Shown: piece after piece, positions 16,288 through 24,626 of the stretch
How positions within the stretch are numbered: position 1 is the stretch's first letter
How the letters are laid out: every line of letters starts with the position of its first letter
Assembly: GCA_030529445.1 (NCBI GenBank)
Contig: JAUMWW010000003.1
Span: 1 to 64,000 of the forward strand
Length of the DNA stretch: 64,000 nucleotides
From: Johnsonella sp.
GTDB taxonomy: Bacteria; Bacillota; Clostridia; Lachnospirales; Lachnospiraceae
Reading direction: 5' to 3'
Translations under genes and position numbers: made by a program
Notes under the pieces: model-generated
The model's input: only the letters and a program-made list of their open reading frames with translations
What the model was told of the DNA's origin: nothing
Database searches by the model: none

Positions 16288-17160
16288 GTGAAACTTGCTT
16301 CTTTGAAAATATTAAGAGCGGCTCTGGAGGGCGGGTATGCGATACCGGCTTTTAATATCAACAGCAGCGATTGGATACAGGCGGGGCTTTTGGCGGCGCA
16401 AAAAGAGCAAAGCCCTCTGATTCTGGCAAGCTCGGACAGGCTTTCGGATTATCTCGGCGGCTTTCAGGTGATTAGGAAAATGGTCGAGGCATATTATGAA
16501 GCGCTGGAAATCAGCATACCGCTCGTATTGCATCTGGATCACGGCGGAAGCCTGGAAAGATGTATGGCGGCGATTGATGCGGGATACAGTTCGGTGATGA
16601 TAGACGGATCGAAGCTGCCGATAGAAGAAAATATAGAGCTTACCTCCAAGGTCGTTGCCTATGCAAGACCGAGATCCGTAAGCGTAGAAGCAGAAGTAGG
16701 CTGTGTGGGAGGAAGCGAGGACGGTCTCAACAGCGGCATAGCATATGCGGATACGGAGGAATGCGTAAGCTTGGTGAAGGAAACGAAGGTGGACGCTCTG
16801 GCGGCGGCATTGGGCTCGGTACACGGAATTTATCAGGGAGAGCCCTGCCTTTCTTTTGAAAAAATGGAGGAAATCGGAAGCCGCATCGATATTCCGTTGG
16901 TTCTGCACGGAGCTTCCGGAATACCGGAGGAACAGATACAAAGATGCATTAAGCTAAGACATAGCAAGATCAATGTGAATACGGAATGTAATCAGACCTG
17001 GCTTGCACAATTAAAACATGGGCTTTCAATGCATCCGAATACGCATGAGCCCAGGCTCGTGATGGAGCCGGCAAGAGAGGCTCTTTGTGAATATATGAGG
17101 AGCAGAATCAGGGAATTCGGCTCAAACGGGCGTGCAAAGGAGGTAGAAAAATATGTATGA
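16288..17160 (+). CDS. iolJ: 6-phospho-5-dehydro-2-deoxygluconate aldolase IolJ
   Basis: It cleaves DKG 6-phosphate to dihydroxyacetone phosphate and malonic semialdehyde. The 290-residue protein is a class II (zinc) fructose-bisphosphate-aldolase-family enzyme: AIPAFNINSSDWIQA, LVLHLDHGGSLE with the HxDHG zinc ligand motif, SVMIDGSKLPIEENI, EAEVGCVGG, LGSVHGIYQG and LVLHGASGIP. The start is GTG at 16288, with AAGGAGG upstream. A general glycolytic aldolase is possible from the domain alone, but the operon context makes IolJ much more likely. Its end overlaps the iolB start by eight bases. Confidence 0.9.
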   Translation: MKLASLKILRAALEGGYAIPAFNINSSDWIQAGLLAAQKEQSPLILASSDRLSDYLGGFQVIRKMVEAYYEALEISIPLVLHLDHGGSLERCMAAIDAGYSSVMIDGSKLPIEENIELTSKVVAYARPRSVSVEAEVGCVGGSEDGLNSGIAYADTEECVSLVKETKVDALAAALGSVHGIYQGEPCLSFEKMEEIGSRIDIPLVLHGASGIPEEQIQRCIKLRHSKINVNTECNQTWLAQLKHGLSMHPNTHEPRLVMEPAREALCEYMRSRIREFGSNGRAKEVEKYV

Positions 17161-17908
17161 AAGATTGCCTTATGATGAAAAATGCGTGGAGCTTTCTTTA
17201 ATAGGCAAAAAGAATAAAGAAATGGATATGGATATCCATATCTATACTTTGGAAAATGAAAGCATTGAAATAATGGAGGAGGGAAAGGAAACCGCGGTGC
17301 TGCTTCTGGAAGGAACCCTGGAGCTTACATGGAATGGTCAGCAGGCGAAAGAAAGCAGACGCAATGTATTTGACGATATGCCTTTCTGCCTTCATGCTCC
17401 GGCAAAGACAAAAATCAGCTGCAGAGCGGAGGGAAGAGCTCAGTTCCTGGTGCAAAAAACCGAAAATCAAAGAGATTTTGCTCCGGTATTATATAAGCAG
17501 GAGGATTTTTCGGAGGTTAAGGCGGGAGAGGGATTTATGGAAAATACCGCGACGAGACTGATTCGAACCGTATTTGATACAAGCAATGCACCGTATTCGA
17601 ACATGGTGCTGGGAGAAGTGATCTCCGAGCAGGGAAGATGGTCCAGCTATCCGCCGCATCACCATGCTCAGCCCGAGGTATATTACTATAAGTTCGATAA
17701 GCCGCAGGGCTTCGGCTGTGCGATGATCGGCGAGCAGGCATATAAGGTAAAGGATCACAGCTATATCGCAATCGAGGGAGGTTTTACCCATCCTCAGAAT
17801 ACGGCGCCGGGATACAGAATGTACTTTTGCTGGATGATACGCCATCTGGAGAATAATCCCTGGAAGGAAAGAATCTTCGATCCGGAGCACGAGTGGATGG
17901 TGCAGTAA
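17153..17908 (+). CDS. iolB: 5-deoxy-glucuronate isomerase IolB
   Basis: It isomerises 5-deoxy-D-glucuronate to 5-dehydro-2-deoxygluconate, joining the IolD and IolC steps. The 251-residue protein is a bicupin; the second cupin carries WSSYPPHHHAQPEVYYYKF with the metal-binding histidines and FTHPQNTAPGYRMYFCWMIRH near the end, both diagnostic of IolB. It is slightly shorter than the usual 265-275 residues, with a brief N-terminal cupin. The start overlaps the iolJ end, with AAAGGAGGTAGAAAA upstream. It is the last gene of the operon. Confidence 0.92.
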   Translation: MYERLPYDEKCVELSLIGKKNKEMDMDIHIYTLENESIEIMEEGKETAVLLLEGTLELTWNGQQAKESRRNVFDDMPFCLHAPAKTKISCRAEGRAQFLVQKTENQRDFAPVLYKQEDFSEVKAGEGFMENTATRLIRTVFDTSNAPYSNMVLGEVISEQGRWSSYPPHHHAQPEVYYYKFDKPQGFGCAMIGEQAYKVKDHSYIAIEGGFTHPQNTAPGYRMYFCWMIRHLENNPWKERIFDPEHEWMVQ

Positions 17909-17950
17909 GAAAATTTGAGTCCCGCTGAGAGAAAGCGGAGCCGATCAATT

Positions 17951-18040
17951 AAAAAAGGCATTTTCCTTTTTGAGCGATCGCCCTCTTATCAGGCTTTATT
18001 CTGATTTGAAGGGCGGCTCATTTCGGAGGATGCCTTTTAA
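17951..18040 (+). terminator. Long imperfect hairpin closing the inositol operon
   Basis: AAAAGGCAT at the left pairs with ATGCCTTTT at the right, followed inward by TCC/GGA, GAGC/GCTC, GCCCT/AGGGC and CTTATCAG/CTGATTTG around an eight-base loop. It ends in TTTTAATC, a weak T-run. It sits 42 bases after the iolB stop. It may terminate transcription in both directions; its length of about 90 bases is greater than a normal terminator. Confidence 0.55.
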
Positions 18041-18156
18041 TCATGCTTAACCGGAATATAGAACATCCCCTAATTGCCTGTCAATAATCAGGATGATTCT
18101 CTTGATGGTATTTGATCTTTCCAAATCAGAAAAATCAATTGTCTTACTAAAAGGAC

Positions 18157-18185
18157 TTGCATTGTTTAGCGCGCTATGCTATACT
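18157..18185 (+). promoter_or_regulatory. Sigma-A promoter of the rpmE operon
   Basis: TTGCAT at 18157-18162, a 17-base spacer and TATACT at 18180-18185. The rpmE start is 86 bases downstream. The rest of 17909-18270 holds the long hairpin described separately and no coding region. Confidence 0.65.
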
Positions 18186-18270
18186 GGTTTAGCTTTTAGG
18201 AATCGTGCAGATAAACGGGATAAAAACCGTAAAGCAGCTTTATATATTTTAGAGTAAACGAGGTGAGATA

Positions 18271-18477
18271 ATGAGAGAGGGAATACATCCTAATTACTAC
18301 CAGGCTACGGTTACCTGTAACTGCGGCAATACATTTGTAACGGGATCGACGAAAGAGGATATCCATGTGGAGATCTGTTCCAAATGCCATTCATTCTATA
18401 CGGGACAGCAGAAGAGTGCAATCGCTCGCGGACGTATCGATAAGTTCAATCGTAAGTATGGAGTAAAAGCAGAATAG
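18271..18477 (+). CDS. rpmE: 50S ribosomal protein L31
   Basis: A 68-residue ribosomal protein of the large-subunit central protuberance/bridge region. It has four cysteines in the zinc-binding pattern (TCNCGNTF and [10 protein letters not shown]), so this is the zinc-containing form rather than the YtiA-type paralogue. [13 protein letters not shown] start residues and the [12 protein letters not shown] end are typical. The start has ACGAGGTGAGATA upstream. It leads a housekeeping operon with the DUF1385 gene, prmC and prfA, a gene order common in Clostridia. Confidence 0.95.
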   Translation: MREGIHPNYYQATVTCNCGNTFVTGSTKEDIHVEICSKCHSFYTGQQKSAIARGRIDKFNRKYGVKAE

Positions 18478-18510
18478 TATACGAAAAGTTCGGGAGGTTG
18501 AGCGTAGGAT

Positions 18511-19554
18511 ATGGCTCAGCCTTCTTTTGTTATAAAAAAGCCGAAAAAAAGCGGGGTCGCCTCTCTTTCCTCAGGAAAAGGTTTCGGCATGAAGAATACG
18601 GGCATAGAAGAGGTAAATAATTTGAAATATTCAGGAATAGGCGGTCAGGCCGTCATAGAAGGAATTATGATGAAGAGTGCACAGCAGTATGCCGTAGCGG
18701 TGAGAAAGCCGGACGGAGAAATAGCGGTTCAAAAGGACTGTTATATCAGCCTGCCGGAAAAATATCCCCTGCTTGCGCTGCCCTTTGTCAGGGGCATGTT
18801 TGCGCTTGTGGATTCCATGATCTTGGGCATGCGCTCTCTGAAGTATTCAGCGGAATTTTTTGAGGATGATGAGGGAAGCAAGCCCTCAAGATTCGAGCTT
18901 TGGCTGCAAAAGATCTTCGGAGAAAAAGTCGAGGCGGTGATCATGAGTGCGGCGATGGCGTTTTCCGTCATTGCGGCGATTGCGATTTTTATGGTGCTTC
19001 CCATGTTTCTCGGCGGATTGGCAAGAAGATTTGTCGATAATCATTATATTGTGGCGATTTTGGAGGGAATCATCCGGATCGGAATATTTATCTGCTATAT
19101 TCTTTTTATTTCAAGGATGGAGGATATCCGAAGAACCTTCATGTATCACGGAGCGGAGCATAAATGCATCAGCTGTATAGAAAAAGGACTGGAGCTCAAT
19201 GTGGATAATGTGATGAAATGCTCCAAAGAGCATAAGAGATGCGGGACGAGCTTTTTAATCATTGTCATGCTGATCAGTATTTTATTTTTTATGGTCATCA
19301 GGGTAGAGAGCATTCCCTTGAGAATACTCAGCCGTATCGTGCTGATTCCGGCGATAGCGGGAGTGAGCTATGAATTTCTCAGAATAGCGGGAAGAAGCGA
19401 TGCATGGATCGTCAATCTCCTGAGCCGCCCCGGAATGTGGATGCAGGGGCTGACAACGAAGGAGCCGACGAGGGATATGGTAGAAGTGGCGATCAAAGCC
19501 GTGGAAGCGGTTTTTGACTGGAAAAGCTATATAAAAGAAAACTTCGGGTCATGA
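18511..19554 (+). CDS. DUF1385 membrane protein (YqhQ family)
   Basis: A 347-residue protein. After a 35-residue charged leader it shows YSGIGGQAVIEGIMMKSAQ, the family hallmark, then membrane segments at about residues 145-175, 180-205 and 240-260, with YHGAEHKCISCIE (a His/Cys motif) between them. The function is unknown; members are widespread in Firmicutes and Thermotoga and usually lie next to prmC/prfA, as here. Its stop overlaps the prmC start by four bases (ATGA), which implies translational coupling. A shorter start near 18589 is possible, since the leader is not conserved in the family. Confidence 0.85.
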   Translation: MAQPSFVIKKPKKSGVASLSSGKGFGMKNTGIEEVNNLKYSGIGGQAVIEGIMMKSAQQYAVAVRKPDGEIAVQKDCYISLPEKYPLLALPFVRGMFALVDSMILGMRSLKYSAEFFEDDEGSKPSRFELWLQKIFGEKVEAVIMSAAMAFSVIAAIAIFMVLPMFLGGLARRFVDNHYIVAILEGIIRIGIFICYILFISRMEDIRRTFMYHGAEHKCISCIEKGLELNVDNVMKCSKEHKRCGTSFLIIVMLISILFFMVIRVESIPLRILSRIVLIPAIAGVSYEFLRIAGRSDAWIVNLLSRPGMWMQGLTTKEPTRDMVEVAIKAVEAVFDWKSYIKENFGS

Positions 19555-20402
19555 TGTACAGGTATAGAGAGGTTTTGGAAGAGGGCAGGAGGAGGCTTAG
19601 GGAGGCGGGGATCGCAGAAGCGGAATATGATGCGAGAGAGCTTCTCTTCTTTGCACTGGATACGGATATGCAGAGCTTTTATCTGCGGCAAAACGAGCCG
19701 ATCGATGAGGACTGCCGGAGGAAGTATTTTTTTTATCTTCAAAAAAGAGCAGAGCACATTCCGCTTCAGCATATTATGGGAAAGCAGAATTTCTGCGGAC
19801 TGGATATATTCGTAAACGAAGATGTTTTGATTCCCCGCTTTGATACGGAACTTCTGGTAGAAAAGATTTTAAAGGAGCATCCTGACGGAGAGGGGAAAGC
19901 GCTGCTTGATTTATGTACGGGGTCGGGGGCGATCGCAATCAGCTTAAAAAAACTGGGCGGCTTTTCCCGGGTCTATGCCTCCGATATTTCAGGGAAAGCA
20001 CTGCAGCTTGCAAAGAAGAGCGCCTCATATCAGGGGAGCGAGATTATATGGATAGAAAGCGATTTGTTTGCGGCAAAGGAGATGCCGAAAGATCTGGATA
20101 TCATCGTAAGCAATCCTCCCTATATCAGGAGCGAAAAAATAGAAGATTTGATGCCGGAGGTCAGGCTGCATGAGCCGAGGCTTGCTTTGGACGGGGGAAG
20201 AGAGGGATTGGATTTCTACTGGAACATCGCGGAAAGAGCGCCTTTCTTCCTGAAAAAGGATGCTTTGCTTTATCTGGAAATCGGCCATGATCAGGGCAAA
20301 GAGATGGAAGAAATATTAAGGAGGCTTTCCTATCGGGAAATCGAGATCACAAAGGATCTGGCGGGAAAGGACAGGATTTGCCGGGCAAAGGCTCCGGCAT
20401 AG
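19551..20402 (+). CDS. prmC: Peptide chain release factor N5-glutamine methyltransferase PrmC
   Basis: It methylates the glutamine of the GGQ motif in release factors using S-adenosylmethionine. The 283-residue protein has an N-terminal helical substrate-binding domain and a Rossmann methyltransferase domain with [16 protein letters not shown] (SAM binding) and [12 protein letters not shown] (the NPPY catalytic motif), then [16 protein letters not shown]. It lies immediately before prfA, its substrate, with coupled translation from the DUF1385 gene. A second ATG three bases later is equally possible as start. Confidence 0.93.
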   Translation: MMYRYREVLEEGRRRLREAGIAEAEYDARELLFFALDTDMQSFYLRQNEPIDEDCRRKYFFYLQKRAEHIPLQHIMGKQNFCGLDIFVNEDVLIPRFDTELLVEKILKEHPDGEGKALLDLCTGSGAIAISLKKLGGFSRVYASDISGKALQLAKKSASYQGSEIIWIESDLFAAKEMPKDLDIIVSNPPYIRSEKIEDLMPEVRLHEPRLALDGGREGLDFYWNIAERAPFFLKKDALLYLEIGHDQGKEMEEILRRLSYREIEITKDLAGKDRICRAKAPA

Positions 20403-20443
20403 AAGAGCAAGAAGGCTTTGATATAGAAATAAGAGGTGAAAAC

Positions 20444-21514
20444 ATGTTTGATAATTTGGAAGATATACTGGTGCATTATGAGGAAGTGATGGCGGAGCTT
20501 GCGAGCCCCGATGTTGCCAATAATCAGGAGCGTTTCAGAAAGCTGATGAAGGAGCAGTCCGATCTGCTTCCTCTGGTGGAGACTTATACGGAGTATAAAA
20601 AGACAAAGCAGGGGCAGGAGGATGCGCTTGCGATTTTGGAAGCGGAGAGCGATGAGGAATTGAGAGAGCTTGCAAAAGAGGAGCTTTCCTCTTCAAAGAA
20701 AAGGGAGGAGGAGCTGGCTCAGGAGCTCAAGATATTGCTGCTTCCCAAAGATCCGAATGATGATAAAAACATCATGCTTGAAATCAGAGCCGGAGCGGGA
20801 GGAGATGAAGCCGCTCTCTTTGCGGCGGAGCTTTACCGGATGTATGTGCATTATGCGGAGAGCCTGAACTGGAAGGTGGAGATGATCAGCCTGAATGAAA
20901 ACGGAATCGGCGGATTTAAGGAGGTTGTCGCGATGGTCAGCGGCAAGGGAGCGTATTCGAAGCTTAAATACGAATCCGGAGTGCATCGCGTGCAGAGAGT
21001 TCCCGAGACCGAATCCGGAGGGCGTATCCATACCTCGACGGCGTCGGTAGCGGTCATGCCGGAGGCAGAGGAGGTGGATGTACAGATCGATATGAACGAT
21101 ATCCGCATCGATGTGATGAGGGCATCCGGAAACGGAGGGCAATGCGTCAATACGACGGATTCCGCCGTGCGCCTGACGCATTATCCTACAGGCATCGTGA
21201 TCTATTCACAGACCGAGAAGTCTCAGCTTCAAAACAAGGAGAAGGCATTTGCCCTATTAAGATCGAAGCTTTATGAGATTGAGCTTGAAAAGCAGCAGTC
21301 TGCGGAATCCGAGGCGAGAAGAAGCCAGATCGGGACGGGAGACAGATCGGAGAAGATCAGAACCTATAATTTTCCCCAGGGCAGAGTGACGGATCATAGA
21401 ATCAATCTTACCTTATATAAGCTGGATAAGATCATCAACGGGGATATCGCGGATATCGTCGATGCCTGCATTGCCGCAAATCAGGCGGCTTTGCTCGGGA
21501 AGATGAATCAATAA
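20444..21514 (+). CDS. prfA: Peptide chain release factor 1
   Basis: It terminates translation at UAA and UAG. The 356-residue protein has the RF1 domain order: an N-terminal helical domain, [22 protein letters not shown], the codon-reading region [20 protein letters not shown] with PET as the PxT tripeptide, and the peptidyl-hydrolysis motif [19 protein letters not shown] with GGQ. The start was placed at ATG 20444, after AAGAGGTGAAAAC; an upstream frame from 20378 has no signal. The intact PxT and GGQ motifs indicate that UAG is a normal stop here, which bears on the in-frame TAG codons elsewhere in the window. Confidence 0.95.
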   Translation: MFDNLEDILVHYEEVMAELASPDVANNQERFRKLMKEQSDLLPLVETYTEYKKTKQGQEDALAILEAESDEELRELAKEELSSSKKREEELAQELKILLLPKDPNDDKNIMLEIRAGAGGDEAALFAAELYRMYVHYAESLNWKVEMISLNENGIGGFKEVVAMVSGKGAYSKLKYESGVHRVQRVPETESGGRIHTSTASVAVMPEAEEVDVQIDMNDIRIDVMRASGNGGQCVNTTDSAVRLTHYPTGIVIYSQTEKSQLQNKEKAFALLRSKLYEIELEKQQSAESEARRSQIGTGDRSEKIRTYNFPQGRVTDHRINLTLYKLDKIINGDIADIVDACIAANQAALLGKMNQ

Positions 21515-21529
21515 TCCGAAGGAGGAAGA

Positions 21530-22120
21530 ATGCATAAGATTATACTTGCCTCGGGTTCGCCCAGAAGGGCAGAGCTCCTTGCGCAGATCGGACTGGAATT
21601 TGAGGTGATTCCGAGCCTTGCACAAGAGGCTGCGTTTTCTCCGCCTGATTCACCCGGAGAGTATGCGGCGCGCTTGGCAAGAGTAAAAGCCGAGGAAATA
21701 CGGGAGAGGCTGCAAAAAGAGGGAAGGGATCTGGGAGAATCCATTCTGCTCGGAGCGGATACGGTGGTTTTTGCCGAAGGAGAGCTGCTCGGAAAGCCCG
21801 CGGATGAGGAGGATGCATACCGCATGCTCAGGATTCTCTCCGGCAGAACCCATACCGTATATACCGGAGTATCGCTGATTTTTCCGGGCAGCCCGGAACA
21901 AAACGAGAGCTGGTATGAAGAATGCAAGGTGAGGATGGAGGAGATCGAGGAGAGCGAAATCGGAGCTTATATCTTGGGAAAAGAGCCGATGGATAAGGCG
22001 GGAGCATACGGGATACAGGGGAAGGCGGCGAGATTTATCCGCAGCTTGGAAGGAGATTATTATACCGTAATGGGACTTCCTCTTTGCGCATTATGGAAGA
22101 GGATTAAGAGATACTGCTGA
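21530..22120 (+). CDS. maf: Maf family nucleotide pyrophosphatase
   Basis: A 196-residue house-cleaning NTP pyrophosphatase that hydrolyses dTTP/UTP or modified nucleotides. ILASGSPRRAELLAQIGL at the N-terminus is the Maf signature, GADTVVF contains the catalytic Asp, GKPADEEDAYRMLRILSGRTHTVYTG is the second block and GAYGIQGKAA the third. It follows prfA by 15 bases with GAAGGAGGAAGA upstream. In Firmicutes Maf proteins are linked to cell division and septum formation, but the enzymatic role is the better established one. Confidence 0.92.
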   Translation: MHKIILASGSPRRAELLAQIGLEFEVIPSLAQEAAFSPPDSPGEYAARLARVKAEEIRERLQKEGRDLGESILLGADTVVFAEGELLGKPADEEDAYRMLRILSGRTHTVYTGVSLIFPGSPEQNESWYEECKVRMEEIEESEIGAYILGKEPMDKAGAYGIQGKAARFIRSLEGDYYTVMGLPLCALWKRIKRYC

Positions 22121-22160
22121 TCATTTCGAAGCCGGGGAAAGAAAAAGGCAGGAGAAAAGC

Positions 22161-23186
22161 ATGGAGAAGAAGAATTTAGATTGGGCAAATATAGGATTTG
22201 CCTATAGGAAAACGGATAAGAGATATGTTTCCGATTATAAGGACGGAAGCTGGGATGAGGGCAGGCTGATCGGGGAGGAGAATATTCTTTTAAATGAATC
22301 TGCGGGTATTCTCCAGTACTGTCAGGAATGTTTTGAGGGTTTAAAGGCATATACGACAAAAAGCGGGGATATCGTGGCATTTCGCCCGGAGTTAAATGCG
22401 CTCCGCATGCAGGAGTCGGCTTTGCGGATGGAGATGCCCGTATTTCCCGCAAAAAGATTCCTGGAGGCGATCGACTCGGTGGTGAGAGCAAACGAGGCGT
22501 GGATTCCTCCTTACGGAAGCGGAGCTTCATTCTACATCAGACCGTATATGTTTGCCTCTTCTCCGGTAATCGGCGTAAAGCCGGCGGAGGAATATCAGTT
22601 CAGGGTATTCGGGACTCCGGTCGGTCCCTATTTTAAGGGGGGAATCAGGCCGCTCAGCCTATGTGTCAGCGATTTTGACAGAGCCGCGCCGAGAGGAAGC
22701 GGCCATGTGAAAGCGGGACTGAACTATGCCATGAGCCTTCACGCCCTGATGCAAGCCAAGGCGGCGGGATTCGATGAAAATGTATTTCTCGATCCGGCAA
22801 CGAGGAGCTTGATTGAAGAAGCGGGAGGAGCAAATTTTATCTTTATCGGAAAAGAGGGAGAATTGATTACGCCAAAATCTGCTTCCATACTGCCTTCGAT
22901 CACGAGACGCTCCCTCCTTTATGTGGCGGAGCATTATCTCGGAATGAGGGTGTATGAAAGAGAGGTCAGGCTTGAGGAACTCAAAGAGTTTGCGGAAGCG
23001 GCGCTTTGCGGTACGGCGGCGGTGCTTTCTCCGATCGGAAGGATAGTTGATCGAGGCAGGGAAATTCTCTTTCCCAGCGGGATGGAAAGCATGGGAAAAT
23101 GGACGAAAAAGCTTTATGATACGCTGATCGGCATACAGCTGGGGAGCATAGAAGCTCCCGAGGGCTGGCTGCGTAAAGTTATATGA
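22161..23186 (+). CDS. ilvE: Branched-chain amino acid aminotransferase
   Basis: A 341-residue pyridoxal-phosphate enzyme of fold type IV that interconverts branched-chain amino acids and 2-oxo acids with 2-oxoglutarate. QYCQECFEGLKAYTTK and FRPELNALRMQESALRM are family blocks; RGSGHVKAGLNYAMSLHA carries the PLP lysine, and EEAGGANFIFIG and LCGTAAVLSPIGRI bind the cofactor phosphate. These match class II BCATs common in Firmicutes. It is the last gene before a 538-base non-coding stretch. Confidence 0.93.
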   Translation: MEKKNLDWANIGFAYRKTDKRYVSDYKDGSWDEGRLIGEENILLNESAGILQYCQECFEGLKAYTTKSGDIVAFRPELNALRMQESALRMEMPVFPAKRFLEAIDSVVRANEAWIPPYGSGASFYIRPYMFASSPVIGVKPAEEYQFRVFGTPVGPYFKGGIRPLSLCVSDFDRAAPRGSGHVKAGLNYAMSLHALMQAKAAGFDENVFLDPATRSLIEEAGGANFIFIGKEGELITPKSASILPSITRRSLLYVAEHYLGMRVYEREVRLEELKEFAEAALCGTAAVLSPIGRIVDRGREILFPSGMESMGKWTKKLYDTLIGIQLGSIEAPEGWLRKVI

Positions 23187-23227
23187 TTTCGTCGTTCATA
23201 CCTTATTTGATACAGTTTATACTTTTT

Positions 23228-23258
23228 TTGAACAAAGCCTGAGGGATTAAGCTATAAT
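23228..23258 (+). promoter_or_regulatory. Putative promoter of the intergenic RNA
   Basis: TTGAAC at 23228-23233 and a perfect TATAAT at 23253-23258, with a 19-base spacer, longer than ideal. No coding frame follows for more than 450 bases, so it probably drives a non-coding transcript starting near 23265. Confidence 0.45.
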
Positions 23259-23264
23259 GCACTC

Positions 23265-23636
23265 AGTTAGAGAACAGAAGATTTTAGGGGTGAAAAAATT
23301 AGAGTGTCAGGCAGTGCAGTTTCAAAAAAGAGTGATTGAAGAGTGAAGCGAGTGATATCGGAATCGGAGTGATTTAAGAGTGGCATAGTGGGCGGTTTAG
23401 AGAGTGTGAGGATGCCTTGTTAGAGGGCGGGTAGAACTTGGACCCGGCAATAGGAGAATTACAATTTGTTAGCAGTGTAGGAGTGTGATTTAAAAGAGGG
23501 GCTTTGTGCGAGACGGCTGCCTGTGTTGGAGTGAGGAACTGATTTTATGTGTTGCAAAGCCTTGGATTAAACGACATAATTCTTTATTGCTTGAGATAAA
23601 GTAAAAGTTCAGGAAAATTCCTGAACTTTTGCTTTA
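23265..23636 (+). ncRNA. Candidate G-rich non-coding RNA with repeated GAGTG motifs
   Basis: The stretch between a TATAAT box and a strong inverted repeat has no usable ORF; GAGTGA repeats place TGA stops in several frames. The top strand is G-rich and C-poor. The pentamer GAGTG occurs nine times, at 23302, 23330, 23341, 23350, 23367, 23378, 23402, 23481 and 23529. GGCTTTG near 23497 can pair with CAAAGCC near 23562. The 3' end is the hairpin AAAAGTTCAGGA-AAAT-TCCTGAACTTTT (23603-23630), extended by TAAAG/CTTTA. It does not match the signatures I know for tmRNA, RNase P RNA, SRP RNA, T-box or common riboswitches. It could alternatively be a long leader of the downstream importer. Confidence 0.4.
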
Positions 23637-23639
23637 CAT

Positions 23640-23673
23640 TTATGCTTTAGTATGCTACCATACTAAAGCATAA
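23640..23673 (+). promoter_or_regulatory. Perfect 15-bp palindrome upstream of the amino-acid importer
   Basis: TTATGCTTTAGTATG at 23640-23654 and CATACTAAAGCATAA at 23659-23673 are exact inverted repeats with a four-base loop CTAC. They overlap promoter candidates TTGCTT (23629) - 17 bases - TATGCT (23652) and TTTACA (23633) - 17 bases - TACCAT (23656). The position fits an operator for the importer genes; an RNA hairpin is also possible. The regulator is unknown. Confidence 0.6.
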
Positions 23674-23724
23674 GAGAGAAATAAATGAAACGATACTAAC
23701 GATACTTTTGAATGGAGGAGAAAA

Positions 23725-24588
23725 ATGAAAAATTTAAAATTATTTGCGATGGTGGCACTTATGGTAATCGGACTTACGGCATGCGCAGGAGGAGAAAAAG
23801 AAAGTACCACGCAGGCGGCTTCTTCCGTTCAGGAAGGGGAAGCAAAGGAAGAGAGCGCTGCCGGGGATGCGGCGGCGATTGACGAAGACGGAGTCTTTAC
23901 GGTGGGCTTTGATCAGGACTTTCCTCCGATGGGATTTGTCGGAGAGGACGGTCAGTTTAAGGGCTTCGATCTGGAGCTTGCGGCGGAGGTTGCCAAGAGA
24001 CTGGGAATGGAGATCAAATACCAGCCGATAGAATGGGCGGCAAAGGAAATGGAAATCGAGAGCGGAAGCATAGACTGCATTTGGAACGGGTTTACGATCA
24101 ACGGAAGAGAGGATGCATATACCTGGTCCGATCCCTATATGGAGAATAAGCAGGTTTTCGTCGTAAAGAAAGAATCCGGGATAGAGGGGCTTGGAGATCT
24201 TGCCGGAAAATCGGTGGAGGTACAGGCGGATTCTTCCGCAGAGGCGGCATTAAAGGATAAGCCGGATCTGACAAAGAGCTTCGGAGAGCTTCGCACGGTT
24301 GCGGATTATAATACGGCATTTATGGATCTTGAAATGGGCACGGTGGATGCGATCGCCATGGATGTTATTGTAGCCGGATATCAGATTCAGCAGAGAAACT
24401 CCGATGAATACATGATGCTTCAGGAGGAGCTGGCGAGCGAGACATACGGAATCGGATTTAAAAAAGGAAATACCGCGCTCAGAGATGCGGTAAATATAAA
24501 GCTTCTGGAGATGGCTGCCGACGGAACTTTGGAGAAGGTATCAAAGACCTGGTTCGGGCAGGATGTAACGATTATCGGAAGAAAATAA
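23725..24588 (+). CDS. Polar amino acid ABC transporter substrate-binding lipoprotein
   Basis: A 287-residue family-3 solute-binding protein. The lipoprotein signal ends GLTAC with Cys20, followed by a Ser/Glu/Ala linker. The mature part has FTVGFDQDFPPMGFV, GFDLELAAEVAKRLGMEIKY, DCIWNGFTIN and YTWSDPYMENKQV, all typical of amino-acid binding proteins. TYGIGFKKGNTALRDAVN and the GTLEKVSKTWFG ending confirm the group. Substrate specificity (cystine, glutamine, arginine or others) cannot be read. It is followed by matching permease and ATPase genes. The start has GGAGGAGAAAA upstream. Confidence 0.92.
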   Translation: MKNLKLFAMVALMVIGLTACAGGEKESTTQAASSVQEGEAKEESAAGDAAAIDEDGVFTVGFDQDFPPMGFVGEDGQFKGFDLELAAEVAKRLGMEIKYQPIEWAAKEMEIESGSIDCIWNGFTINGREDAYTWSDPYMENKQVFVVKKESGIEGLGDLAGKSVEVQADSSAEAALKDKPDLTKSFGELRTVADYNTAFMDLEMGTVDAIAMDVIVAGYQIQQRNSDEYMMLQEELASETYGIGFKKGNTALRDAVNIKLLEMAADGTLEKVSKTWFGQDVTIIGRK

Positions 24589-24626
24589 GAAATAAATAGA
24601 AAGAGAAAAGAGCAGGATAGCAGGCG

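Noticed and set aside
23265..23340. Short GTG-initiated peptide in the gap
   Set aside because: A frame of 18 codons exists near 23290 but the ribosome site is poor and the next GAGTGA motif stops it.
23401..23460. T-box riboswitch in the 23.2-23.6 kb gap
   Set aside because: The conserved T-box core sequence (TGGTACCGCG-like) is absent and the following genes are not amino-acyl-tRNA or biosynthetic genes.
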